Shown here: positions 35,721-45,669 of the stretch, piece after piece | Position numbering within the stretch: the stretch's first letter is position 1 | How the letters are laid out: every line of letters starts with the position of its first letter | From: Algoriphagus marinus | GTDB lineage: Bacteria > Bacteroidota > Bacteroidia > Cytophagales > Cyclobacteriaceae | Length of the DNA stretch: 64,000 bases | Direction of reading: 5' to 3' | NCBI RefSeq assembly: GCF_001936475.1 | Contig: NZ_MSPQ01000013.1 | Span: 89,127-153,126, forward strand | The notes under the pieces: generated by a model | The model's input: only the letters and a program-made list of their open reading frames with translations | Told to the model about the DNA's origin: nothing | Database searches by the model: none | Made by a program: the position numbers and the translations under genes

Positions 35721-37640
35721 ATGAAAAAAATCACAGTCCTCTTATTCCTGTTTTTATATTCAGGCCTTTCCTACTCCCAAGTAAGATCTTTTCAAAAGGA
35801 ACATGTTTTCCCCGAAAACAACCCCAATGCAAAATTTCATACCGTTTCCGGAGAACGACATGGGGCTTCATTTTTCAAGAAATTCGAATTCCCTGAAGTA
35901 GAATATCAGCCTACTGATCAATTGACCTTCGATAAATACCACACTGTAGAGGTAATGTATCATTGGTATATCAAATGGGCTGAGCAATTTCCCGAGATTG
36001 TTGACTTGTATGAGATTGCCAAATCCTATGAAGGCCGGCCTATCTACCAAATGACAATCACCAATAAAAAGACTGGAAAGGATACTGACAAACCTGCGGC
36101 ATACTTCGAAGGAGGAAGACATTCCGGAGAAATTACAGCAAGTGAATCGATTCTCTGGTTGACTCAGCATTTATTGGAGAACTATGGAAAAGATCCTGAA
36201 ATCACCCATTTAATTGATTCAAAGACAATTTATTTACGACCTCAGAACAATCCTGATGGGTCAAATCTTTACCTTTTTACTGAGCAGCGTAACCGCAGCA
36301 CTGTAAAACCACATGATAATGACCGTGATGGGCTTTTGGATGAAGATCCGGAGGAAGACCTTGATGGAGATGGAGTGATTTATCAGATTCGGAAAAAAGC
36401 GGTCACTAAAGAGGAAAAAGAAAAGGCAAACTTTATTATTGATCCAGCTCATCCATCGGGTAAACTCATGAAGAGGGTTTTTCCTGGAAAAGGTGAATAT
36501 CTTATGTACACCGAAGGAATAGATAATGATCTGGATGGGAGTTATAACGAAGATGGAATAGGAGGTTTGGATCTTCATCGGAATTATCCGGAAAATTGGA
36601 GACCAGATATTGGAGGCGATCTTACCGGAAGAGGATATACCCAGTATGGAGCAGGCGAAGCTCCATTGAGTGAAGTGGAATCAAAAGCCACAGTTCTTTG
36701 GATTCTCAGTCATCCTAATATTTCGGTAGTAAACTCTATGGATACCCGAGTGCCGATGCATCTAAGAGCTCCTTCTACTTCTAAATCAGAGGAACGTATG
36801 TACCCTTCAGATCTTGCAATATATAAAGAGATGGATCAACTGGGTCTTTCTTTTACTGCATACCCTTGGGCAGGTGATGTATATGAGACGTATGCAACCC
36901 GCTATAAAGTCGATGACATGACTGGAGATCCTTTAAAACCAACGCCACTTTTTGGTCACGGGCCAGATTTTGGGTACTTCTATTTCGGGAGTATTTGGTA
37001 TGGGGACGAGCTTTGGAATAATGGAGCCATGAAAGATTACAATGGGGATGGGATCTATGATGATTACGATGGCTTGGTCTGGGATGAAACTGAGAACGGT
37101 GGCAAAGGATTTAAGTCCTGGACATCATTTACACACCCTTCTTTAGGTGAAGTGGAGATTGGTGGTTTTCATCCAAAGTTTTTTGGACAAAATGGGCCTC
37201 CTTGGCAGCTTGAAAACTGGGCCAAGAAACAAGCACTTTTCAATCTTGCAATGGCTAAAAAACTGCCAGAGCTTGAAGTTTCTCCTGTGAGAGTTGTCAA
37301 AACAGGTAAAGGAGAATTTGAAGTTTCGATCAGCTGGAAGAATGTTGGAGGACTTCCTGTTGCATTGGAGCAGGCCAAACTTGTGAAGATTGTTCAAGAA
37401 GATCGGGTTTCCCTCGATTTTGATAAGGAATTGACGAAAGGATATGAAACTGCAAAAGTAAAAATAATCAGTCCAGAGCTATATGATAAAACTATCTATA
37501 CTGGATATACAGATAAGGGAGAAGCCAAGTCGGTTTCCTTTAAAGTGACAGTAGAAGGGGATGACCCGGTTACTGGAAAAATAAAACTTTCCTCAACCCG
37601 AGGGGGGTATTTCGAACAAGAATTTAAGCTAAATAATTAA
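35721..37640 (+). CDS. Secreted M14-family metallopeptidase with altered active-site motifs
   Basis: A 639-residue zinc-carboxypeptidase-like protein with a signal peptide (ending SYSQ). The HxxE zinc motif GGRHSGE gives H134 and E137. The usual DxNRN motif reads DLHRNYP (284-290), so His replaces the substrate-binding Asn, while R287 is kept. The region where the third zinc His is expected reads NSMDTRVPMHLRAP, with D341 there and H347 nearby. A likely catalytic Glu is E430 in GDELWN. Acidic calcium-like loops occur at 198-218 (DNDRDGLLDEDP, DLDGDG), 268-279 and about 441-450. The C-terminal part (about 500-639) looks like a beta-sandwich. The S9 peptidase gene follows after four bases, so both likely act on the same peptides outside the cell. 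Confidence 0.85.
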   Translation: MKKITVLLFLFLYSGLSYSQVRSFQKEHVFPENNPNAKFHTVSGERHGASFFKKFEFPEVEYQPTDQLTFDKYHTVEVMYHWYIKWAEQFPEIVDLYEIAKSYEGRPIYQMTITNKKTGKDTDKPAAYFEGGRHSGEITASESILWLTQHLLENYGKDPEITHLIDSKTIYLRPQNNPDGSNLYLFTEQRNRSTVKPHDNDRDGLLDEDPEEDLDGDGVIYQIRKKAVTKEEKEKANFIIDPAHPSGKLMKRVFPGKGEYLMYTEGIDNDLDGSYNEDGIGGLDLHRNYPENWRPDIGGDLTGRGYTQYGAGEAPLSEVESKATVLWILSHPNISVVNSMDTRVPMHLRAPSTSKSEERMYPSDLAIYKEMDQLGLSFTAYPWAGDVYETYATRYKVDDMTGDPLKPTPLFGHGPDFGYFYFGSIWYGDELWNNGAMKDYNGDGIYDDYDGLVWDETENGGKGFKSWTSFTHPSLGEVEIGGFHPKFFGQNGPPWQLENWAKKQALFNLAMAKKLPELEVSPVRVVKTGKGEFEVSISWKNVGGLPVALEQAKLVKIVQEDRVSLDFDKELTKGYETAKVKIISPELYDKTIYTGYTDKGEAKSVSFKVTVEGDDPVTGKIKLSSTRGGYFEQEFKLNN

Positions 37641-37644
37641 ACCA

Positions 37645-40473
37645 ATGACAAACAAACTATCAAAAGGAGTTTTTCTCCTCCTGATTTTTGCTGTGCAATT
37701 CAGCTTTGCGCAGCAAAAGAGACCTTTGACACATGCAGACTACGATGGATGGGAACGGGTTGCTTCAGAAAAAATCACTAAAAACGGAATGTGGGTCGGC
37801 TATCAAGTATCTCCTCAAGAAGGAGATGGGAGATTGGAGATTCTTTCATTCAAAAACCCTACAAATAGAATTGTAATTCCTAGAGGTACTGCTTTTGATT
37901 TTACGGCGGATGATTCCTATGCTGTCGGTAAAATCACACCACAACAGGATTCTATCCGAGTTCTAAAGCTCAAAAAAACCAAAAAGGACGATATGCCTTC
38001 GGATAGCTTATTCATCTATCAGATGAGTAATGGCAATTTGATAAAAATCCCAAAGGTGAAATCATTCGCTATTCCTTCGGAAAAAGGAAGTTGGATTGCG
38101 ATCAATTACGAAAAGGAAAAAGAGAAAAAACCTGGGAAATCAGACTCTACGGCTACCGATTCAACCAAAAAAGCTGAAAAACCGAAGAAAACTGATGGGA
38201 CAAAGCTAGAGGTTAGAAAATTGGATGGTTCCGTAACTTATAGTTTTGATCGGGTGAAGTCCTATAGTTTTTCTGCAAATGGTGATTTTCTTCAATATGT
38301 ATTGGCCGAGGAAGATACCTTAGATAACGCTGCGATTTACTTGCTGAATTTAGCAAATGGCGAAAGCAAGTTAATCTCAGAGGGAATGACAACTTATTCG
38401 GACATGACGTTTTCCCCTCAATCCAAATACTTGGCCTACTTAGCAACAGCGGATTCCGCCAAATCGAAAAAGCCTTACCATTCGCTCTATCTAGTAAATA
38501 CTAGTGCAGGAACTGTGGAGGAAATAGCTTCAAAAAGCTCCTCTGGAATACTTGCAAATGGTAGAATCAGCCCGGATGGGGATCTGAAATTTTCAGAAAA
38601 TGAGAATCGTTTATTTTTCGGAGTTGCTCCTGATTACGTAGATTATGCTTATCAAAACGATACCACTATCCTAGATGAGGAGCGAGTTAGCCTAGATATT
38701 TGGGGTTGGCAAGATGACGAGATTCAACCTATGCAACTGGTTCGTAAATCTCGAGACGAAAAGAAGTCATATCTCGCAAGCATGGACTTAGGATCCAAAA
38801 AGATCACACAATTAGCGACCCCAGAGTTGGACAATGTGGCTTTAGAATCAAAGGTAGAGCGTGACTTTGGCTTAGCTTATACCGATCAACCTTACCGACG
38901 AAGCTACAGTTGGGATATTCAGATCGGTAGAGATTTGTACTTGGTAGATTTCAAAACAGGACAAAAAACACTTGTAGAAGAAAATGCTTCTGGTTTTCCT
39001 TCGATTTCGCCTGAGGGGAAATATGTGACTTGGTATGATGCCAGAGATAGTAGTTGGGTAGCTTATGATGTAGCGTCCAAAGCTAAAATCAAATTGTCCG
39101 AAAGTCTTCCAACGGTTTTCTATGATGAGATTCACGATAGCCCTTCACTGCCTGGAAGTTATGGTAGTGCAGGATGGATTGCCGGAGACGCCGCAGTTCT
39201 GATTTATGACCGGTTTGACATTTGGAGAATCGACCCAAAAAATCCTTCTGCTGCAATTAACATCACGCAGGGTATGGGGAGAAAAGAAAATATTGTTTTT
39301 AGAAGACAAGATCTTGATCGGGAAGAGCGAAGTATCGATCCAAAAGCAATGTTACTTCTATCAGCATTCAATGAACAAGACAAGGATGCTGGTTTTTATA
39401 CAGGTTCAATAGATGGAAAAGCTGCTCCAAAACAAATCTTGATGACTGCTCACAGCTATTCTGGGTTGATTAAAGCCAAGGAAGCAGATGCGGTTTTATT
39501 GAATCGTTCTACCTATGTGGAAAATCCTGATGTTTATTTGGGTGATTTGTCCTTTAAAAACTTGAATAAGGTATCCAACCTCAATCCTCAGCAAGCTAAT
39601 GTAAATTGGGGTTCTGTTGAGCTGGTCAACTATTTGGCAAATGATGGAGAGCCTCTTCAAGGCTTATTATACAAGCCTGAAAATTTTGACCCGAATAAGA
39701 AGTATCCGATGATGGTGTATTTCTATGAGCGAAACAGTGATGGGATTCACCGCTATAGAGCACCTGCACCGAGTGCTTCGACTATCAATATTCCTTATTT
39801 TGTAAGTAATGACTATTTGGTTTTGGTTCCAGATATCAAATATGATTTGGGACTTCCAGGACCGTCAGCATACAATTGCATTATTCCTGCTGTGCAGTCA
39901 ATTGTGGCTCGTGGTTTTGTAGATGCTGATAATATGGCTATCCAGGGACAAAGCTGGGGAGGTTATCAAGTGGCCTACTTGATCACTCAGACGAATATGT
40001 TTAAGGCAGCTGGTGCCGGAGCACCTGTAGTTAACATGACTTCAGCCTATGGAGGGATTCGTTGGGGAACAGGTATGAGCAGAATGTTCCAGTATGAGCA
40101 AACTCAATCCAGAATTGGAGGCACACTTTGGGAAAAGCCAATTTATTACCTGGAGAATTCTCCGCTATTTTACATGGATCGCGTAAAAACTCCAGTCCTG
40201 ATTATGCACAATGATGCTGATGGATCAGTTCCATGGTATCAGGGGATTGAAATGTTTATGTCCTTAAAGCGATTGAATCAGCCAGCTTGGCTTTTACAAT
40301 ACAATGGGGAAGATCATAACCTGGTTCAGCGAAAAAACAGAAAAGACCTTTCGATACGGCTAAGTCAATTCTTTGATCATTATTTGAAGGGAGCTCCTGC
40401 TCCGCTTTGGATGACAGAGGGATTACCTGCTGTCGAAAAAGGGAAAACACTCAAATACGAATTGGGCAACTAA
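37645..40473 (+). CDS. Secreted S9-family prolyl oligopeptidase-type peptidase
   Basis: A 942-residue serine peptidase with a signal peptide (ending SFAQ). The N-terminal beta-propeller (about 30-600) contains a Lys/Ser/Thr-rich low-complexity insert (about 152-188, KEKEKKPGKSDSTATDSTKK). The C-terminal alpha/beta-hydrolase domain has the catalytic triad S770 in GQSWGGYQ, D859 in NDADGSVPW and H891 in GEDHNLV. These match DPP IV or acylaminoacyl-peptidase relatives. It probably cleaves peptides in the periplasm, together with the M14 gene four bases upstream. A terminator follows the stop. Confidence 0.93.
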   Translation: MTNKLSKGVFLLLIFAVQFSFAQQKRPLTHADYDGWERVASEKITKNGMWVGYQVSPQEGDGRLEILSFKNPTNRIVIPRGTAFDFTADDSYAVGKITPQQDSIRVLKLKKTKKDDMPSDSLFIYQMSNGNLIKIPKVKSFAIPSEKGSWIAINYEKEKEKKPGKSDSTATDSTKKAEKPKKTDGTKLEVRKLDGSVTYSFDRVKSYSFSANGDFLQYVLAEEDTLDNAAIYLLNLANGESKLISEGMTTYSDMTFSPQSKYLAYLATADSAKSKKPYHSLYLVNTSAGTVEEIASKSSSGILANGRISPDGDLKFSENENRLFFGVAPDYVDYAYQNDTTILDEERVSLDIWGWQDDEIQPMQLVRKSRDEKKSYLASMDLGSKKITQLATPELDNVALESKVERDFGLAYTDQPYRRSYSWDIQIGRDLYLVDFKTGQKTLVEENASGFPSISPEGKYVTWYDARDSSWVAYDVASKAKIKLSESLPTVFYDEIHDSPSLPGSYGSAGWIAGDAAVLIYDRFDIWRIDPKNPSAAINITQGMGRKENIVFRRQDLDREERSIDPKAMLLLSAFNEQDKDAGFYTGSIDGKAAPKQILMTAHSYSGLIKAKEADAVLLNRSTYVENPDVYLGDLSFKNLNKVSNLNPQQANVNWGSVELVNYLANDGEPLQGLLYKPENFDPNKKYPMMVYFYERNSDGIHRYRAPAPSASTINIPYFVSNDYLVLVPDIKYDLGLPGPSAYNCIIPAVQSIVARGFVDADNMAIQGQSWGGYQVAYLITQTNMFKAAGAGAPVVNMTSAYGGIRWGTGMSRMFQYEQTQSRIGGTLWEKPIYYLENSPLFYMDRVKTPVLIMHNDADGSVPWYQGIEMFMSLKRLNQPAWLLQYNGEDHNLVQRKNRKDLSIRLSQFFDHYLKGAPAPLWMTEGLPAVEKGKTLKYELGN

Positions 40474-40477
40474 AAAC

Positions 40478-40510
40478 AAAAGCTCCGAATTTTCTAAATT
40501 CGGAGCTTTT
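40478..40510. terminator. Bidirectional terminator between the S9 peptidase and thyA
   Basis: A 15-bp stem (40478-40492 with 40496-40510, AAAAGCTCCGAATTT) has a 3-base loop TCT and A/T-runs at both ends. It serves the two convergent genes. Confidence 0.9.
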
Positions 40511-40511
40511 T

Positions 40512-41306
40512 TTATACTGCTACAGCCGCTTTGATGTGAGGGTGCGGATCATAATTCATCAGCTCAAAATCTTCGTATTTAAAGCCGAAAATATCTTTTA
40601 CATCAGGATTTATTTTCATTGTAGGCAATGGTCGGATATCTCTGCTCAGTTGCAAATGTGCCTGCTCCAAATGATTGGAATATAAGTGTGCATCACCAAA
40701 TGTATGGACAAAATCCCCTGGTTTTAAATCGCAAACTTGTGCCACCATCATTGTGAAAAGAGCATAAGATGCAATATTGAAAGGAACTCCCAAAAACACA
40801 TCTGCACTTCGCTGGTATAGTTGACAGCTAAGTTTGCCATCAGCAACATAAAACTGAAATATCGTGTGACAAGGGGGTAAAGCCATGTGATCAACATCTG
40901 CTACATTCCACGCACTTACTATGTGTCTTCGGCTATCAGGCTTAGTCTTGATTTGATGAATTAGGTTTTTGATCTGATCGATTTCACCACCTTTTCCGTC
41001 AGGCCAATGTCTCCATTGGTATCCATAGATAGGTCCTAGATCTCCATTTTCATCTGCCCATTCATCCCAAATAGACACTTTATTTTCCTTCAGGTAGCCA
41101 ATGTTTGACTCCCCACGGAGAAACCAAAGTAACTCTATAATTATAGATCTTAGATGCAGTTTTTTGGTAGTGACTACCGGAAAACCTTCAGACAAATCAA
41201 ATCGCATTTGATGACCAAAAATACTGAGTGTTCCCGTTCCGGTTCGGTCTTCTTTTTTCACTCCTTCATCAAGGATTTTCTGCATCAAATCGTGATACTG
41301 CTTCAT
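40512..41306 (-). CDS. thyA: Thymidylate synthase
   Basis: Converts dUMP to dTMP with methylene-tetrahydrofolate. At 264 residues it matches the E. coli length. The nucleophile is C146 in [13 protein letters not shown]. Further signatures are [51 protein letters not shown], and THTFGD-like [12 protein letters not shown]. It stands alone between two plus-strand genes. An exact TAnnTTTG match on the minus strand lies at 41385-41392, 79 bases upstream. Confidence 0.98.
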   Translation of the reverse strand: MKQYHDLMQKILDEGVKKEDRTGTGTLSIFGHQMRFDLSEGFPVVTTKKLHLRSIIIELLWFLRGESNIGYLKENKVSIWDEWADENGDLGPIYGYQWRHWPDGKGGEIDQIKNLIHQIKTKPDSRRHIVSAWNVADVDHMALPPCHTIFQFYVADGKLSCQLYQRSADVFLGVPFNIASYALFTMMVAQVCDLKPGDFVHTFGDAHLYSNHLEQAHLQLSRDIRPLPTMKINPDVKDIFGFKYEDFELMNYDPHPHIKAAVAV

Positions 41307-41384
41307 ATTTTTTATCGCTTTTCTCTAGGGGCCAAGTTAAGGAGTTCGAGTAATAAAAGGAACTGAAAACAAACAAAGACTAGC

Positions 41385-41392
41385 CAAACTTA
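41385..41392 (-). promoter_or_regulatory. Candidate -7 element upstream of thyA
   Basis: The minus strand reads TAAGTTTG, matching TAnnTTTG, 79 bases before the thyA ATG. The long distance and missing -33 box make it tentative. Confidence 0.25.
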
Positions 41393-41438
41393 TTATACTT
41401 GGAAAGAAATTCGAACTGAATTAAATCCAAAAACACCC

Positions 41439-43721
41439 ATGTTTCAAAAATTCCGAGCTTACTTTTTTCTTGGAATAGCTGGTTTGATTTCAATTTTGCT
41501 TCTCATTTTCAGGCCAATACCAGTTTTTAATTATGATTTTGAGCAGTTTTTCCCGCAGAACGATGATGATTTGGAGTTCTACCAAGAATTTCGCCGGCAG
41601 TTTGAAAATGACAACGACTATCTGCTTTTAGCTCTTGGCAATCCCAATGGGGCTTTACTTGATTCCACCTTCTTATCAAATGCTCTGGTTCTGCAAAAGG
41701 AGGTTGAAGCGATGGAAAAAGTAGATACTGTTATTTCAATTTTGAATCTTGAGCAACCGGTAATCGGGGTTTTTGGACTTCGGAAAGTTAAAGTCTTAGA
41801 CTGGACAGATGCTGAGAATCTGGCAGGCCAAAGTGAAAAAATTAATCAATACCGTACCGAACTGATTTCAAAAGATGGAGAAAGTCTTCTCTTGTGGGTA
41901 AAAAATGAGCAAAATATCAGCAAAGAAGACGGTGATGAATTGTATAATCGAATCAACTCTATTTTTAAATCTGCTCCAGTAACTGTAAAGGCTGTGGCGG
42001 GAAAAATACAAGCTCAAGGAGATTTTGTAAATCTAATGCAACGCGAATTTGGCTTGTTTTTCGGCTTCTCTATCATCTTGATGCTTTTGATGTTGGCCTT
42101 GATTTTTAGGACGTGGTGGGGAGTAGTAATTCCATTCTTGATTTTAATTATCGGGGTAGCTTGGGCCTTTGGTTTGATTTTACATTTGGGTAAAGCATTG
42201 GATGTTATGTCAATTATGCAGCCGACCATTTTTTTGATTGTGGGATTGAGTTCCCTAGTTCATTTTTTCAACCATTTGATCAAAGAGTTACGGTTAAAAA
42301 GCCCAAAAGATAAGGCGGTTAGAGAAGTTTTTAAGTCTCTTTTCGTGCCTGTCTGGCTGACAGTTTTGACTACATCTCTTGGTTTCTTTTCGCTTTATTT
42401 CACTTCAATTCCTGCGCTAAAGGAATTTGGATTGACCACTGGGCTAGGGATTTTAGTCATGTTTCTAGCTGTAATCTTGATTACTCCTGGTCTTCTTTAT
42501 TTGTTTCCAATCAAGATTCCAGATAAACCTAGAAGTGAAACCAAATTTCTAAATCTAAGCAGTTTGTTTTTGATTCTTCTTCGAAAAAGGAAAGGGATTG
42601 CGGTCATTTTTATTTCTGTCACCATTCTTTCTGCTTTTCTTGGCTCACAGTTGAAAGTAAATGGGTTTTTACTGGATAACCTTCCTGCAGAACATCCGAT
42701 CCAAAAGTCTTTTGCATATTTTGATATTCAGTTTGGTGGATCAAATCCTTTGGAAATTCAATTGATGATTGGCTCCGAATCAAGGGACTTACTCGATTTG
42801 AAAGTCTTGGAAGAGCTTGATCAATTGGAGAAAGAAGTAGATCGCTTGTTTTTCGGAGGACAAATTATAAGTCCCTTAACGATTGTCAAGTCGCTCAATC
42901 AGGCGCAAAATCAAGGAAGTGTCCAAGCCTTCTCACTCCCCTCCAAAGGACAGTATCAGCGGATGCAACGATTTTTAGATCAGGCCTTTGAAAAATCTGG
43001 TATCAAAGTATTGAGTGAAGATCGGAAAACAGGTCGATTGAGTACTCGAACGGCTGATCTTGGAACCTTAGAAATGTCTAAAAAGAGACAAGCGCTCAAG
43101 GATTTTACAGATCGGGAAATAAATCCGGAGTTGCTCCAGATTCGGTGGACAGGAACTTCCTTCTTGATAGATAAAGGACATCAATCTGTCACTTGGCAAA
43201 TGGCTAAAGGATTAGGAGTAGCTTTTATTTTAGTGGGGATTATTGCAGGTTTTTTATTTCGGTCTTGGCGAATTTCATTCATTTTGCTGATTCCTAACCT
43301 CATCCCATTAATCTGGATGTTGGGATTAATGTATTTTTTGGGGATTGAGTTTAAGCTGACTACTGCAATCCTTTTTACAGTAGCATTTGGAATAGCCGTG
43401 GATGATAGTATTCACTTTATGACCAGACTTCGTAAAGAACTTCAAACTGGGAAAAACTTGATCTATGGTTTGAAACGAACGTTCATAGAGACTGGTGAGG
43501 CCATAATCCAAACTACCATTATCTTGGTTGCAGGATTTGGATTATTGATTTTCAGCCAATTTGGAGTAACACATTTTACAGGCCTGCTGATTGCTGCTTC
43601 CCTTATTTTTGCGCTATTGGCAGATCTTTTTTTGCTCCCTATTTTGCTTTTACCTATGAAGAAAAAGTGGGATGAAAAGTTTCACAAACGGATTTCTAAA
43701 GCTCCAATCCTTCCCAAGTAA
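41439..43721 (+). CDS. RND/MMPL-family exporter
   Basis: A 760-residue inner-membrane protein with the duplicated RND layout: one membrane helix, a first periplasmic loop (about 30-190), five more helices, then the second half with helix near 385-405, a second loop (about 405-590) and five C-terminal helices. The intramembrane acidic pair is in FGIAVDDSIHF near residue 650. This matches MMPL/HpnN-like lipid or hopanoid exporters more than drug pumps, but no substrate is evident. No periplasmic adaptor or outer-membrane channel is adjacent. Its 3' end overlaps the convergent 43696 gene by 26 bases. Confidence 0.88.
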   Translation: MFQKFRAYFFLGIAGLISILLLIFRPIPVFNYDFEQFFPQNDDDLEFYQEFRRQFENDNDYLLLALGNPNGALLDSTFLSNALVLQKEVEAMEKVDTVISILNLEQPVIGVFGLRKVKVLDWTDAENLAGQSEKINQYRTELISKDGESLLLWVKNEQNISKEDGDELYNRINSIFKSAPVTVKAVAGKIQAQGDFVNLMQREFGLFFGFSIILMLLMLALIFRTWWGVVIPFLILIIGVAWAFGLILHLGKALDVMSIMQPTIFLIVGLSSLVHFFNHLIKELRLKSPKDKAVREVFKSLFVPVWLTVLTTSLGFFSLYFTSIPALKEFGLTTGLGILVMFLAVILITPGLLYLFPIKIPDKPRSETKFLNLSSLFLILLRKRKGIAVIFISVTILSAFLGSQLKVNGFLLDNLPAEHPIQKSFAYFDIQFGGSNPLEIQLMIGSESRDLLDLKVLEELDQLEKEVDRLFFGGQIISPLTIVKSLNQAQNQGSVQAFSLPSKGQYQRMQRFLDQAFEKSGIKVLSEDRKTGRLSTRTADLGTLEMSKKRQALKDFTDREINPELLQIRWTGTSFLIDKGHQSVTWQMAKGLGVAFILVGIIAGFLFRSWRISFILLIPNLIPLIWMLGLMYFLGIEFKLTTAILFTVAFGIAVDDSIHFMTRLRKELQTGKNLIYGLKRTFIETGEAIIQTTIILVAGFGLLIFSQFGVTHFTGLLIAASLIFALLADLFLLPILLLPMKKKWDEKFHKRISKAPILPK

Positions 43722-44739
43722 AAACGGCTGAGACGGGATAGTGGTCAGAATAATCTACTTCGCGATGAGTTTTAAATTGAATCGGAATTAACTCTGGACT
43801 GGAAAAAATATGATCAATTCTGAGAAAGAAAAGAATTCGGTTATATGTAAAACCAAATCCACGCCCAGCGATCTCGAATGCATTTTGGAGTGATTCGCCC
43901 AATTTGAAATAGGTATAGGAGTAAGGGATTTCATTAAGGTCTCCCATCAAAATAATAGGATGAGGGCTATTGGAGTAGTGATCTACCAAAACCTTAAGTT
44001 GCTTGCTTCTTGCGAGACTCCCACGGTGGAGTTTGCCTAAAGTCTGCCGATAATTTTCTTTGACTCCTTCTATATCTTCCAATCCCTTAGAATTGATTTT
44101 CATTGATTCCAGATGTGCGTTGTAAATCCTGATGGTATCTTCATTTACTTTTATATCTGCAAAAATGGCCCCATTAGTACGGTTATTATCAAATACTTTA
44201 CCTTCATTAACTATCGGGTATTTTGAAAAAATTGCCATCCCATAGGAACGCTTACTTGGATTGCCCTCGATTATTTGATAGGATACGTTGAATCCAATAT
44301 CAGACCCTAATAGTTTAATGGCATTTCTTGAAGCAGTGGTATAATCCTGATAAAATTCCTGAAAAACCATCACATCTGCGGGTTGCTCACTAAGCCAGTT
44401 GAATACATTTGGATCAAATTTCCCCTCAGTTCTGCTTTTATAATCAAAAAGGTGCGCGTTGTAACTCAAAACTCGAAGACCCTCAACCGGTTCATTATTG
44501 GAACGGACCTGAATCGTAATCAAAAAAAACTTGTAGCCGATAACCATCGTAAGTAGGGGGATTAAGGCTAATTTTCTCCAGGAAAGGGTCAAAATACCAA
44601 ACAAAACAACATTTACTACCAGAATAATAGGGATGAAAAATGGGAGCAACCCCACATATTCAAAATACTCCGGCGAAATGTAGACGCTCGAAAAAAGAAC
44701 AATTGAAGCAATAAAAACAACCCAGGTAATAAATTTCAT
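43696..44739 (-). CDS. Membrane-anchored endonuclease/exonuclease/phosphatase-family protein
   Basis: A 347-residue protein with about three N-terminal membrane segments (WVVFIASIVLFSSVYIS, LLPFFIPIILVVNVVLFGIL, LIPLLTMVIGYKFF) and a C-terminal EEP-fold catalytic domain. The metal and catalytic motifs are in order: LSYNAHLF, VFQEF, YNAHLES, MGDLNEIPYS, RIDHIFSS and YSDHYPVSA. Such proteins hydrolyse phosphodiesters, such as nucleic acids or lipids, outside the inner membrane; the substrate is unknown. ATG 44739 is preferred, since the longer frame begins at TTG 44772. It overlaps the RND gene by 26 bases at the 3' end. Confidence 0.88.
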   Translation of the reverse strand: MKFITWVVFIASIVLFSSVYISPEYFEYVGLLPFFIPIILVVNVVLFGILTLSWRKLALIPLLTMVIGYKFFLITIQVRSNNEPVEGLRVLSYNAHLFDYKSRTEGKFDPNVFNWLSEQPADVMVFQEFYQDYTTASRNAIKLLGSDIGFNVSYQIIEGNPSKRSYGMAIFSKYPIVNEGKVFDNNRTNGAIFADIKVNEDTIRIYNAHLESMKINSKGLEDIEGVKENYRQTLGKLHRGSLARSKQLKVLVDHYSNSPHPIILMGDLNEIPYSYTYFKLGESLQNAFEIAGRGFGFTYNRILFFLRIDHIFSSPELIPIQFKTHREVDYSDHYPVSAVFTWEGLEL

Positions 44740-44965
44740 TTTGCCATGAGGAACAAAGGAATTGAAAAACAACTATTCATCCACGAAAAGAATTTGAAAT
44801 AGTTTTGCATTATCAGTTTGATGGAATTGAATAACAATAACAAACAACGTGTAAATGTATGCCATTTGTATTTATTGAAAACTTTTCTTTGACTGCCGGA
44901 GAATTCAAGGCTCAGACTTTGAAGATTTACTGAATAATTGTTATTTAGACCCTAAATTACCCACT

Positions 44966-45535
44966 ATGAAAACATACCAAACTATTTTGATGACAGGTTT
45001 AATTGCAGGAGGAATATTCTCGTGTAATCCTAAGTCCACTGATACTGTTGAATCAAGCAATTCAGAAGAAACAGTACCTGCAGAAACAGAAGATGAAAGA
45101 CCCTCTCCTGTAGTGATTGAGGAAGGAAAAATTGGAGGAAAAGATATCAAAATTCACTACGGTTCCCCAGCAGTAAAGGGCAGAACACTCTGGGGTGATT
45201 TGGTTCCCTACAACATTGTATGGCGAACTGGCGCAAATGAAGCAACTTATGTAGACTTAGCAGAAGACTTTATGGTTGAGGGAAATTCTGTCCCTGCAGG
45301 AAAATACTCTGTATTTACTATTCCGAAAGAATCTGGACCTTGGACAGTAATTTTCAACTCTGAATGGAATTTAGAACATGGACATTTTCAATATGATGAA
45401 AAAAATGATGTGTTGAGAGTTGAAGTTATGCCCACCTGGGAGGGGAATTCGGAAGAAAGACTTTCTATTAAAGTGGAAAATCCGGGGATTGTAATCCGTT
45501 GGGAGAAAATGAAGCTTCCGATATCGATGAAATAA
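44966..45535 (+). CDS. DUF2911-domain lipoprotein
   Basis: A 189-residue lipoprotein with lipobox GIFSC (Cys20) and a long acidic Ser/Thr/Glu-rich linker (about 22-47). The DUF2911 domain follows: HYGSPAVKGRTLWGDLVPYNIVWRTGANEATYV, VPAGKYSVFTIP, WTVIFNSEWN and WEGNSEERLSI. It is a small beta-sandwich found widely in Bacteroidota, with no known function. It stands alone with its own terminator. Confidence 0.92.
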   Translation: MKTYQTILMTGLIAGGIFSCNPKSTDTVESSNSEETVPAETEDERPSPVVIEEGKIGGKDIKIHYGSPAVKGRTLWGDLVPYNIVWRTGANEATYVDLAEDFMVEGNSVPAGKYSVFTIPKESGPWTVIFNSEWNLEHGHFQYDEKNDVLRVEVMPTWEGNSEERLSIKVENPGIVIRWEKMKLPISMK

Positions 45536-45554
45536 AAGTTTTTGAAATAAAGAG

Positions 45555-45584
45555 CCTTCAAGTGAAAATTTGAAGGTTTTTTTT
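45555..45584 (+). terminator. Terminator after the DUF2911 gene
   Basis: CCTTCAA (45555-45561) pairs with TTGAAGG (45570-45576), followed by eight T residues. Confidence 0.8.
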
Positions 45585-45669
45585 GATCCGTATCAAAACT
45601 TCGGGAATGGTAAACTTTTAATTAATAGAATAAATTAAATTCGCCCAATCACCCTTTCATGTTTAGTAA

